Shown here piece by piece: positions 42,639 to 50,732 of a DNA stretch of 64,000 nucleotides. Positions within the stretch are counted from its first letter, which is position 1. The number at the start of each line of letters is the position of its first letter. A program made the position numbers and the translations under genes. Where the stretch lies: the NCBI RefSeq assembly GCF_035989265.1, contig NZ_JAYKZX010000003.1:806001-870000 (forward strand). Reading direction: 5' to 3'. Source of the stretch: Sphingobium sp. HWE2-09. GTDB lineage: Bacteria > Pseudomonadota > Alphaproteobacteria > Sphingomonadales > Sphingomonadaceae. The notes below the pieces were generated by a model. The model saw nothing but the letters and a program-made list of their open reading frames with translations. It did no database searches and was not told the origin of the DNA.

Positions 42639-42874
42639 TACGGGGCTGCCGAACCGGTTCGGCATCCTGTCCGATCCGAACAGCATAGACATTGCCACAG
42701 CCGCACTCCCATCGTGACCACTGGCACCGGACAGGTGCAGAGGACGATCGTCGGCCTTTGGCGGCGAACCGGACTTAGACACGCTCGCGAGCGCGACCGA
42801 TTCCGAAGGGCCGTGCCAGACTGAGCCGCAGCCACAACTCTTGATTCAGATCTTCGCTAAGTCGGGAGCGTGCA
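42639..42874. other. Non-coding gap between ArsB and PHB-esterase genes
   Basis: These 236 nt separate two convergent genes. They contain the perfect 16-nt palindrome GCCGAACCGGTTCGGC (42648-42663), 9 nt after the arsB stop, and a 12-nt palindrome CGCTCGCGAGCG (42782-42793). The first may help end arsB transcription, although no T-run follows. No gene is supported. Confidence 0.4.
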
Positions 42875-44023
42875 TCATCGCATCAGGCCGGCCGCACGCA
42901 GAGCATCGTGGATAGTCTTTTCCACGCCGGATTTGGTAGAAGAAGGCGGCGTGGACATGTCGGCCGACAAGGGTTCCAGTCGAGCCACCCTCGCTGCCGG
43001 TAGGGGACGCGTGTCACTGTTCGGACGGAGTGCCGTTTGCGCGGCGGGCCGCTCCTGATCGGTGCCCAGCAAGTCCCAGGCGGCGGCAATCCGGTGGGTC
43101 GATGAAATGCCTGCCTCAAGCATATGCGCCATCGCCACGCCGCATGCGTCATCGCCGCTGGTGGCAAGGGGCGTGCCATGGCCCATATTGGCGATATGAT
43201 AGTCTTCGACCACCGGCCGCCCGGTCGCATCCGACCAGATGCGGTGGCGATGACCTGCGATTGTTTCGGTAACATCAGGCGCGTCATTAAGAGCATGAAC
43301 CGAAAGCCATTGGGCGAGAATGGCGTCCGCGTTCGCAATGCTGACGGTCGTATCCGCGGTGCCATGCCATATCGAGATGTGAGGCCAGGGACCGGCGTGG
43401 CTGGACGCGCGGCGCACGCGGTCGCCCAGCGCACTAGGAGGGGCAACGCCGGGATCGCGCATGGCCTCAAGCGCCTGCTGGACATTGGAAGCCGCACCAT
43501 GCGGCAGCCCCGCGATGATCGCGCCGCCTGCGAAGAGTTCGGGATAGCTTGCCAGCAACACAGACGTCATGGCGCCGCCCGCCGACAGGCCGGTCACGAA
43601 TATGCGGGCGGGATCGATGTCATGCATGTCCACCATTGCTGCGATCATCTGGCGGATGGAGAGGGTTTCACCCCGGTCGCGCATAGTGTCTGCCGGCGAA
43701 AACCAATTGAAGCAAAGATTGGGGTTGTTCGCACGCTGTTGTTCGGGGAACAGCAGGACAAAGCCATATTCGTCAGCCATTTGCGACCAGCCCGCGCCGC
43801 GATCATAGCTGTCTGCAGTCTGCGTACAGCCATGTAGAACGACAACGAGGGCTGGTTTTCGTCTGATGTTCGCAGGGACATAGACTTTGGCCTTCAGGGC
43901 GCCCGGATTGGTGCCGAACCCTTCAAGGTCGCGCAGTCGGCTCGGACGACCATCATTGTCTGCAAACGAGAAATTTTGCTGCATCGCAGCAAGCCGGGCA
44001 ATCGTGGTGGATAATTTGGTCAC
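42875..44023 (-). CDS. PHB-depolymerase-family esterase
   Basis: A protein of 382 residues of the esterase/PHB depolymerase superfamily. GTG 44023 is chosen because GGAG lies 8 nt upstream and the family usually starts with an S-x-T-I-x-R-L-A stretch, here KLSTTIARLAAM; a longer frame to 44086 adds unrelated residues. Core motifs are VVVLHGCTQTADSYD (oxyanion region), WFSPADTMRDRGE, the nucleophile elbow GLSAGGAM, and WHGTADTTVS with the acid. The catalytic His is probably in NMGHGTPL. No clear signal peptide is present. Substrates of such enzymes include medium polyesters and feruloyl or acetyl esters. Neighbours do not help. Confidence 0.85.
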   Translation of the reverse strand: MTKLSTTIARLAAMQQNFSFADNDGRPSRLRDLEGFGTNPGALKAKVYVPANIRRKPALVVVLHGCTQTADSYDRGAGWSQMADEYGFVLLFPEQQRANNPNLCFNWFSPADTMRDRGETLSIRQMIAAMVDMHDIDPARIFVTGLSAGGAMTSVLLASYPELFAGGAIIAGLPHGAASNVQQALEAMRDPGVAPPSALGDRVRRASSHAGPWPHISIWHGTADTTVSIANADAILAQWLSVHALNDAPDVTETIAGHRHRIWSDATGRPVVEDYHIANMGHGTPLATSGDDACGVAMAHMLEAGISSTHRIAAAWDLLGTDQERPAAQTALRPNSDTRPLPAARVARLEPLSADMSTPPSSTKSGVEKTIHDALRAAGLMR

Positions 44024-44145
44024 GCCTGCATCTCCATGTTTCAAGCCATCGGCAGATGAGCTGAGCGAATTTATGTTGCACTGCACAATATGGCAGGTAG
44101 GATTGGATACACAAGGCTGGGGAGGAAATAATGTCGATCTCCCAT

Positions 44146-44173
44146 GGTCTGATGCGACCGGGACGATCAGACC
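44146..44173 (-). terminator. Stem-loop downstream of the PepSY-flavoprotein gene
   Basis: GGTCTGAT (44146-44153) and ATCAGACC (44166-44173) form a perfect 8-bp stem with a 12-nt loop, 16 nt after the stop of the minus-strand flavoprotein gene. There is no T-run, so it could also be an operator for the following esterase gene. Confidence 0.45.
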
Positions 44174-44189
44174 TCAACCTTCGCTCGCG

Positions 44190-46718
44190 TCAGTACACAT
44201 CCCTGCGATAACGCCCGTCCTCGGCGAGCGTTTCCAATCTGCCTTCGCCCAATATGGCTGCCAGCACCGCGTGGACGCCCTGCGCCATGCCTTCCAGGCT
44301 GCCGCAGATCAGGATCGTCGCGCCATGGTCGATCCATTCGGCGACGATGTCACCCTGCTGCCGAAGCACGTCCTGAACATAGCGACCGCAGTCGGCATCG
44401 CGAGAGAAGCAACGGTCGAGACGGGTCAGCGTGCCATCGGCCAGCCAAGCGGACAGTTCATCGTCGAAAAAGCTGTCATGAGCACGGCTTCGTTCGCCGA
44501 AGACCAGCCAATGCCCCTTATGCCCGGCATGCGCCGTGGCACGCAGATGCGCGCGCAGACCGGCAATGCCCGTGCCGTTGCCAATCAGGATCAAGGGGCG
44601 CTGCGGTTGGTCGTGCGCGATACGGAAACCAGGGTTTGGCCGCACGCGAAGCGAGGTCGTCGCGCCGACAGGCAGATGGGCGGTCAACCATCCCGATCCG
44701 ATGCCAAGTCGTCCATCGGCATAGCGAACCTGTCGGATGACGAGGTCGAGCGTACCGTCCGCCGCGATCGACGCTGCGGAATATTCGCGAACGGGCAGGG
44801 GGCGGAGGGCGCGCGCGGCGTCGGCCGTGATCGGCTCGCCCGGATCGGGCAGCATCACATCTGCCAGATGCGCGCGCAGCGCCGTCTGCACCTCGATCAA
44901 GTCGCCCTCGCGCGCAGGGGCGGACAGGACGGCTTCGATCGCTTCGGGCGGATTGCACGGCTGCGCCTCGACGATGTCGCCAGCCTCCCATTGCGGGCGC
45001 ACTTCGTCCGTGGGTTCGAACTGCAGGTGGTAGGCTTTCAGGGCATCGCTATCCGGGTTGAGGATGCGCCGCGAAACCAGTCTCCACGCCGCGAAGGGGA
45101 TTACCGTCTGGCCGCGCGTGGCGTCTGCCGCGCCCAGATCGTGCAAAGCTCCATGCCACTGGCGCTCGGCCCCCTCGTCGGCATGATCCATGGCGATCAG
45201 CGGGAAAAGCGGCTTCGCGCCCGCCGCCATAAGCCAGGCGTCTATGCTGCGACCGTAGCCGCAGAAATCGGCATATTCCCGGTCGCCCAACGCCAATATG
45301 CCATAATGGAGATGGCCAAGATCAAGGTCGGCATTGCGCAATAGCCGACGGGTGAAACCGCGCGCCATGTCCGGCGGCTCGCCCTCGCCATAGGTGCTGA
45401 CGACGAACAGGATGCGATGCGCGCTCGCCAGCAGGTCCGGCGTCAGATTGCCGATGGGCAGCACCTGCGCGCGCACGCCGCCCTGCGCAAGCGCCAACGC
45501 GGCATTGCGCGCCCGGATTTCCGCGGTGCCGGTCTGGCTGGCAAAGGCGATCAGCATCTGGTCGGCGCTATCCGGCATGGTGCTGTCGGCCCCAAGCGCC
45601 TTGGCCTCCCGCTTGCGTCGGCGGCGCGACAGATAAAGCATATAGCCGGTGATCGTGAACAGCGGCATGGTGAGGCTGGTCAGCAGCATGACGATCCGGC
45701 CGGGCAGGCCGAAAAAGGCGCCGCGATGCAGTTCGAACATGCTTTGGGTGATGATGACGCCCAACGGTCGGCGATCATACAGATCGCGTTTCTTGAGCGC
45801 CGACGTCACGGGATCATAACTGTAGCGATCCGTCTGACGCAGATGCCGGGCATCGGCAGGGCGGGCCTCGAAACTGATCGCTTTCATCGGTTGGGCGGGC
45901 GCGGGCCGCGTGATCCGGACCCAGGCATATCCAGCACCCGTCTCCCGTCGGAACGCCGTCCAGGCCGGATCGATCGGCGGACGCGGCGCGACGCCGTCCT
46001 TGGTCTTCGCGCGCGCCGCATCCTCGCCGCTGGCCTTGCCCGTCAGTGCATAGGTCACGCCCTGGCGATACCAGTCATAGCTCCACCATAGCCCCGTCAA
46101 CGCGCTCAGCAGATAGAAAAGCAGCACCCAGGTGCCTATAACGACATGCAGCGCGCGCCACAGATTGCGCCCGGTCTTGCGCAAATCCAGCACGAACCAG
46201 GCGCGCCAGTCCAGCGCGCGACGCGGCCAGCGCAGATACAGACCCGACAGCGCGAAGAAGATAAGCGCGATCGCACTGAACGCGGTGATCTGCCGCCCCA
46301 GTCCGTTGCCGCCCCCCGGCAAAGCCAGCCAGCGGTGGAGGTCGTCCATCAGGTGAAAGACGTCGGCGCCGACTGGCTCACCCAACCAGCGCCCGGTCGC
46401 CCGGTCTATCCGACCCTGCAGTCGTCCCCGCCCATCCACCGCGTTCATACGGACGTTGTGCGACCGATCGCGCGACACCTCCCAATCGAGGCGGCTGATA
46501 TAATAGCCCGGATGGTCCGCCTGCACGCGCGCGATCAGCCGGTCGGGTGACAAGTCGGCATCGTTCGGCACGCCCGGTGCGTAATGGCGCGGCGACAGCG
46601 CCTCGCTGATCTCGTCCTCGAAACTCATCGACGCGCCGGTCACGCCCATCAGCGCCAGGACCAGACCCGCCGTGATGCCCAGGAACCAGTGGATCTGAAA
46701 TAATATCGTCTTGGTCAC
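44190..46718 (-). CDS. PepSY-flavodoxin-FNR membrane reductase (siderophore-iron or sulfite-reductase-like flavoprotein)
   Basis: A three-part protein of 842 residues starting at GTG 46718, just before VTKTILFQIHWFLGITAG, the usual start of this family. Residues of about 1-385 are a PepSY-associated membrane domain with four helices and LHRWL and ALHVVIG histidines. Residues of about 400-545 are a flavodoxin domain (AFASQTGTAEIRA, FVVSTYGEGEPPDM, GILALGDREYADFCG). Residues of about 570-842 are an FAD/NADPH reductase of cytochrome P450 reductase type (IGNGTGIAGLRAHL, ending YRRDVY). It should pass electrons from NADPH to a periplasmic acceptor, probably ferric siderophore. It is divergent from a siderophore receptor 131 nt away, which supports an iron role. 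Confidence 0.87.
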   Translation of the reverse strand: MTKTILFQIHWFLGITAGLVLALMGVTGASMSFEDEISEALSPRHYAPGVPNDADLSPDRLIARVQADHPGYYISRLDWEVSRDRSHNVRMNAVDGRGRLQGRIDRATGRWLGEPVGADVFHLMDDLHRWLALPGGGNGLGRQITAFSAIALIFFALSGLYLRWPRRALDWRAWFVLDLRKTGRNLWRALHVVIGTWVLLFYLLSALTGLWWSYDWYRQGVTYALTGKASGEDAARAKTKDGVAPRPPIDPAWTAFRRETGAGYAWVRITRPAPAQPMKAISFEARPADARHLRQTDRYSYDPVTSALKKRDLYDRRPLGVIITQSMFELHRGAFFGLPGRIVMLLTSLTMPLFTITGYMLYLSRRRRKREAKALGADSTMPDSADQMLIAFASQTGTAEIRARNAALALAQGGVRAQVLPIGNLTPDLLASAHRILFVVSTYGEGEPPDMARGFTRRLLRNADLDLGHLHYGILALGDREYADFCGYGRSIDAWLMAAGAKPLFPLIAMDHADEGAERQWHGALHDLGAADATRGQTVIPFAAWRLVSRRILNPDSDALKAYHLQFEPTDEVRPQWEAGDIVEAQPCNPPEAIEAVLSAPAREGDLIEVQTALRAHLADVMLPDPGEPITADAARALRPLPVREYSAASIAADGTLDLVIRQVRYADGRLGIGSGWLTAHLPVGATTSLRVRPNPGFRIAHDQPQRPLILIGNGTGIAGLRAHLRATAHAGHKGHWLVFGERSRAHDSFFDDELSAWLADGTLTRLDRCFSRDADCGRYVQDVLRQQGDIVAEWIDHGATILICGSLEGMAQGVHAVLAAILGEGRLETLAEDGRYRRDVY

Positions 46719-46784
46719 CAGAACCCCGTAGCTGCGATGTCCCTGACGGGCCGAACATGGCCTATCCCGCAATCGCCGCAAAAA

Positions 46785-46805
46785 TGCAATTGCGATCAAT
46801 TTGCA
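46785..46805. promoter_or_regulatory. Candidate Fur-type operator in the divergent iron-gene promoter
   Basis: TGCAATTGCGATCAATTTGCA has perfect TGCAA/TTGCA arms around an AT-rich centre, like alphaproteobacterial Fur boxes. It lies between the divergent flavoprotein (46718) and receptor (46850) genes, where an iron-responsive site is expected. The inner positions pair poorly, so confidence is modest. Confidence 0.45.
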
Positions 46806-46849
46806 GTAGCGCTATCTGCGCGCCGATATTCATGTCGGGGGAAAAGATA

Positions 46850-48925
46850 ATGAGCGTCTGGTTGATTGCGGCATCGGCCGCTGCGCTGGCGTCCGGCGAT
46901 GGCGCGCCCGATCAGGTCGAACGCAAGCTGGACGAAGAGATCGTCGTCACCGGCCAGCGTCCCACGTTCAAGACGGAAGTCGTGCAGGTCGGCGCTTTTC
47001 GCAACCAGTCGATCCTCGACACGCCTGCCAGCATCGCCGTCATCCCCAGGGCTTTGCTCGATGCGCAGGGCGCGACCGGTCTGGAAGACGCGCTGCGCAA
47101 CGCGCCGGGCGTCACGCAACAGGCGACAAGCCCCACCACCAGCAATAATTTCGTATCGCGCGGTGTGCTGATGAACGCGCGCACCAATTATCGCCTTAAC
47201 GGCGCGCTGCAGATCATCAACCTCAGCCCTGTTCCCATAGAGAATAAGCAGCGCGTCGAACTGCTCAAGGGTGTGTCGGCGCTCTATTACGGACTGGCCA
47301 CGCCGTCGGGCATCGTCAATGTGGTGGCGAAGCGTGCGGGCGACCGGCCGGTCACCAACCTCTTCATCAATGCGGACGTGGAGGGTGGCGCCGGTGCGGG
47401 CTTCGATATCGGTCGCAAATTCGGCGACGACGACCAGTTCGGGGTGCGGATCAACGGCTATTCCGCCCATGTCGAAACCCCGATCGACGGCGTCAACGGC
47501 TATCGCTACCTCGCCAGCGGCGCGTTCGACTGGCAGGTGACGGACAAGCTTTCGCTGAAATTCGATGTCGAACATTATCGCCGCGCCACCGACGAGCCGG
47601 GCGGCATCTCGCTGGCGGCCTTCCAACTGCTCAAGGACGTGCCCGATCCGCACAATCGCTACGCGCCCGATAACATGCCCTACCGCACCTGGTCGACCAA
47701 CCTGCTTGGGCGGGCGGATTATGCGCTGGGCGACGCCTGGTCGGTGCGGGCCGAAGTCGGCCTGGCCCAGTCCCGGCGCCAGCGCGGCCGCGCGGATTTC
47801 AGCTTCACCAACGCCGCATCGGTGGCGACCGGCGCAGGCCGGATCGCGGGCAACTATACGCCCGACCAGGAATATCGGAACGAATATGTCCGCACCGAAA
47901 TCGCGGGGAAGGTGCCGACCTTTGGCATAGAACATGAACTGCTGTTCGGCTTCGCCCGCAACCGCCAGGTGCAGGAGGACCAGAACCAGCGCAACTACAC
48001 CGCCGTCGCCCAGAATTTCTATAATCCCCGTCGCATCGCATTCGACGATCTGGTCTTCACCAGCACCCGCTTCCTGGCTGGCAGTGTCAACATTGACACC
48101 GGCTTCTACATGCTCGACATCGCCCATGTGGGAGACAAGATCCTGCTGATCGGCGGTGTGCGACGCGTCCTCTACGACACCAAGGATGCGACGGGCGACT
48201 ATCGGCTGAAGGCCTGGACCCCGACCGGCGGCATCGTGTTCAAGCCGACGCCCAAATCCAGCCTTTACGTCACCTATATCGAGGGACTGGAAAGCGCCGG
48301 CACCGCGCCCAGCGGTACGACGAACGAAGGCGACATATTGCGTCCGGTGCTGAGCAAACAGATCGAAGCGGGCGCGCGTATCGAGGTGGCAGGCGCGCTG
48401 GCGAGCGTCGCCTATTTCCGGATCGACCGGGGGCTGGGCTATATCGACGCGTCCAACACCTATGTCGTCGATGGCCGGGCCATTCATGAAGGGGTCGAGG
48501 GATCGCTGCAGGGCAATCTGACGCCGGCCCTGTCGGTGGCGCTGTCAGGCCAGTATCTCAAAGCCACCCAGCGGGAAACCGGCATTCTGGCGCAGGAAGG
48601 CAAGCGGGTGGACAATACGCCACGCTGGTCGGCGTCGCTGTTCGCGGAATATCGCCCGCCCGTCCTGGGCGGCGTCGGCGTCAATGGCGGCATATATTAT
48701 ACCGGCCTGCGCTATGCCGACGCCCTCAACGCCTATCGCATGCCCGCCTATACGACCTACAGCCTGGGGGCGAATTACCAGGTGAAACTGGCGGATGACC
48801 GCGCCATGATGTTGCGGGTCAACGCCGACAATGTCACCAACAAGCGCTATTGGTCGACCGGCGGCACCATCTTCTATGTCGGCCTCGCCCGACAGGTCCG
48901 TTTTTCGGCCAGCATGGATTTTTAG
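46850..48925 (+). CDS. TonB-dependent siderophore receptor
   Basis: A protein of 691 residues. ATG 46850 follows GGGGAAAAG. The short leader MSVWLIAASAAALASGDG looks like a signal peptide, then EEIVVTGQRP (TonB-box-like). The plug is of FhuA/FoxA type: ILDTPASIAVIPRALLDAQG, LRNAPGVTQQ, VELLKGVSALYYGLATPSGIVNVVAKR. The barrel ends RQVRFSASMDF. The size and plug match ferric-siderophore receptors (TIGR01783-like). It is divergent from the PepSY-flavoprotein reductase, with a Fur-like site between them, forming an uptake-plus-reduction pair. Confidence 0.9.
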   Translation: MSVWLIAASAAALASGDGAPDQVERKLDEEIVVTGQRPTFKTEVVQVGAFRNQSILDTPASIAVIPRALLDAQGATGLEDALRNAPGVTQQATSPTTSNNFVSRGVLMNARTNYRLNGALQIINLSPVPIENKQRVELLKGVSALYYGLATPSGIVNVVAKRAGDRPVTNLFINADVEGGAGAGFDIGRKFGDDDQFGVRINGYSAHVETPIDGVNGYRYLASGAFDWQVTDKLSLKFDVEHYRRATDEPGGISLAAFQLLKDVPDPHNRYAPDNMPYRTWSTNLLGRADYALGDAWSVRAEVGLAQSRRQRGRADFSFTNAASVATGAGRIAGNYTPDQEYRNEYVRTEIAGKVPTFGIEHELLFGFARNRQVQEDQNQRNYTAVAQNFYNPRRIAFDDLVFTSTRFLAGSVNIDTGFYMLDIAHVGDKILLIGGVRRVLYDTKDATGDYRLKAWTPTGGIVFKPTPKSSLYVTYIEGLESAGTAPSGTTNEGDILRPVLSKQIEAGARIEVAGALASVAYFRIDRGLGYIDASNTYVVDGRAIHEGVEGSLQGNLTPALSVALSGQYLKATQRETGILAQEGKRVDNTPRWSASLFAEYRPPVLGGVGVNGGIYYTGLRYADALNAYRMPAYTTYSLGANYQVKLADDRAMMLRVNADNVTNKRYWSTGGTIFYVGLARQVRFSASMDF

Positions 48926-48961
48926 GGGGCAGGGGGCAGCGGCTGGCAATGACCGATCGTA

Positions 48962-49340
48962 TCATTGCCCGCTCGTAACGTCAGCGCCGCCGAATATGAT
49001 CTGGTTGCGCGCCTGTGGCTGAAACAGCCCGTAGAGGAATTTCCCGCCCTCTGCGCTGACGGCGTCCAGTGCCGCAAGATGCTGCTGGGGCAACTGGATA
49101 TCGAGAGCGGCGACATTGTCCGTCACCTGATCGGCACGGCTGACGCCCATTAGGGTGGAGGCGACGCCCGGGCGGCCGACGAGCCAGGCGAGCGCCACCC
49201 GCGCCGCCGTTTCGCCCATGTCCGCCGCCACCCGCTTTACCGCCTCCACGATCTGCCAATTTCGAGCCGTGAACAGCGTGTCGCCAAAGGGATTGTCGCC
49301 GTCGAGGCGCTTGTCGTCGTCGAACCTTCCCCACGGGCGT
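48962..49340 (-). pseudogene. Aldo/keto reductase, C-terminal remnant only
   Basis: The frame from 49340 to the stop at 48962 encodes only the last ~125 residues of an aldo/keto reductase: RPWGRFDDDKRLDGDNPFGD, ARVALAWLVGRPGVASTLMGVSR and a helix ending QHLAALDAVSAE. The upstream two thirds, including the catalytic tetrad, are missing: a stop codon lies directly before RPWGRF and a tRNA gene begins 94 nt further. A GTG near 49249 opens a 95-residue frame, but this could not be a working enzyme. Truncation next to a tRNA 3' end points to a past recombination or island-insertion event. Confidence 0.75.
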
Positions 49341-49434
49341 CAACCATCAACTTGTGGGAACCCGCAACCTTAGCGCACAAGCCAGGGCTTGCATCAGGAG
49401 CGGATATTCGGCCGCACTAATTAATGGATTTTGC

Positions 49435-49509
49435 TGGTGACCCCTACGGGAATCGAACCCGTGTTTCAGCCGTGAGAGGGCCGCGTCCTAACCGCTAGAC
49501 GAAGGGGCC
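49435..49509 (-). tRNA. tRNA-Glu (anticodon CTC)
   Basis: On the minus strand the sequence starts GGCCCCTTCGTCTAGCGG and ends AGGGGTCACCA with encoded CCA, 75 nt in total. The acceptor stem GGCCCCT/AGGGGTC pairs with one G-T. The anticodon arm is CGGCC-CTCTCAC-GGCTG with anticodon CTC, and the T arm is CGGGTTCGATTCCCG. Its 3' end faces the truncated reductase. Confidence 0.96.
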
Positions 49510-49600
49510 AAGGACCGCGCTGGGCGGTCGGCAGGGGCTGCCGTTTAGGCAGGGGCTGCAGTCGCGTCAAGCGAAACTAGCGGCCCGATCTACCCCACAT

Positions 49601-49630
49601 AAAAAACCACCCCATGCAAGCATGGGGTGG
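49601..49630 (-). terminator. Rho-independent terminator downstream of the SapC gene
   Basis: On the minus strand CCACCCCATG-CTTG-CATGGGGTGG forms a perfect 10-bp stem followed by TTTTTT. It lies about 170 nt after the SapC stop at 49801 and before tRNA-Glu. A second, weaker hairpin (GACGCCTCC/GGAGGCGCC, 49647-49670) lies between. The rest of 49510-49800 shows nothing. Confidence 0.85.
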
Positions 49631-49800
49631 CCAGGTTCAGGGAGGAGACGCCTCCAAAGGGGGAGGCGCCCATACGACACACCCGAAAGGGGGGCAGGTG
49701 CACCGTATGATTGAGAGATAGGGCAGGTCGCATCGCCTTTCAAGAGGAATGCGACGCCCTTTCCATCAATTTTTCAAACCCTTTCGGGTTAATTTCCCGT

Positions 49801-50601
49801 TCAGGCGCCTGCCACTTCCGTCGCTGGCTCCGCCGCGGCGGGCAGGGCGATCGGTCCCTTGCCCTGCGAAACCTGCGCTTCGAAAATGTCGCGCATCAGC
49901 TGCAGCGAGAAGAGATGCGCGTGGATCAGCGGCAACATGCCGTTCTGGTTGATCTTGCGCAGCTGGTCGCCGCGCAGCTCGCGCAGCTTTTCCTCGTTGA
50001 TCATGCGGAAGCCGCGATAGACGAAGGGCTGGTCGTTGACCGGCGTCTGGATCGCGACTTCGCCGTCCATCAACAGGTCCAGTTCCTGCAGGTCGCGCAC
50101 GAACTGCGCGGTGCGGGCGGCGGCCTGTTCGAAATCCTCGCAGAATTTCATCACGCCCTGAGTCAGTTCGCTGGGCTTGCCATCGGTGAACAGCGGCTGG
50201 CCGTCCTCGAACACGCCGATCGCGTCGCTGGTGGGATCGAAGCACAGCGACAGGTCGTCGCTGTCGGGACGCAGCTTCGCCAGCATCCAGGGATAGCGAC
50301 GCACATAGGCGGGCACATAGGCCGGACCGCGCAGCTTGCCGTCATCCTCGACGAAGATGTTGACGCCTTCGTTGAGGCCCATCAGCAGCAGCGGCACCGC
50401 ATCATTGCCCGCCGAAAAGATGATCGGGGCGAAACGCTGGGCGGCGACGAACTCGTCGATCGTCAGTGGGATGGCGTGCTGGGTCGTCAGGAACGGCGCC
50501 GAATCGACCTGGCGGGTGCCATAATCCACATGATCCACGCTGCTGAGCGGCAGCAGGTCGTTGTAGAAGATCGGCAGGGTGTTGGCGGGCGCGCTGGCCA
50601 T
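49801..50601 (-). CDS. SapC-family protein
   Basis: A protein of 266 residues of the SapC family, named after an S-layer-linked protein but widespread in sphingomonads and other proteobacteria with no proven biochemical role. The N-terminus PIFYNDLLPLSSVDHVDYG and the stretches HAIPLTIDEFVAAQRFAPIIF, VPAYVRRYPWMLA and MINEEKLRELRGDQLRKINQNG are characteristic. No signal peptide is seen. The C-terminal 25 residues are low-complexity Ala/Pro. It is monocistronic, with its own terminator. Some family members lie beside tryptophan-halogenase and TonB-receptor genes, but not here. Confidence 0.85.
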   Translation of the reverse strand: MASAPANTLPIFYNDLLPLSSVDHVDYGTRQVDSAPFLTTQHAIPLTIDEFVAAQRFAPIIFSAGNDAVPLLLMGLNEGVNIFVEDDGKLRGPAYVPAYVRRYPWMLAKLRPDSDDLSLCFDPTSDAIGVFEDGQPLFTDGKPSELTQGVMKFCEDFEQAAARTAQFVRDLQELDLLMDGEVAIQTPVNDQPFVYRGFRMINEEKLRELRGDQLRKINQNGMLPLIHAHLFSLQLMRDIFEAQVSQGKGPIALPAAAEPATEVAGA

Positions 50602-50732
50602 GGTCCGGGTCCATTTCTGTCAATTGCGGCTGCTTGTACCGGCGCGCCGCGGGCTGAATATTGGGGCAGGGCGATAATGGCCTTGCCCGCCATAGGCAAT
50701 CGCTTTGTCGGTGGTCGGCGCCTTCGCTACGT

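Noticed and set aside
43887..45344. A 485-codon plus-strand frame over the flavoprotein gene
   Set aside because: Shadow of the PepSY-flavoprotein reductase, whose flavodoxin and FNR motifs are unmistakable on the minus strand.
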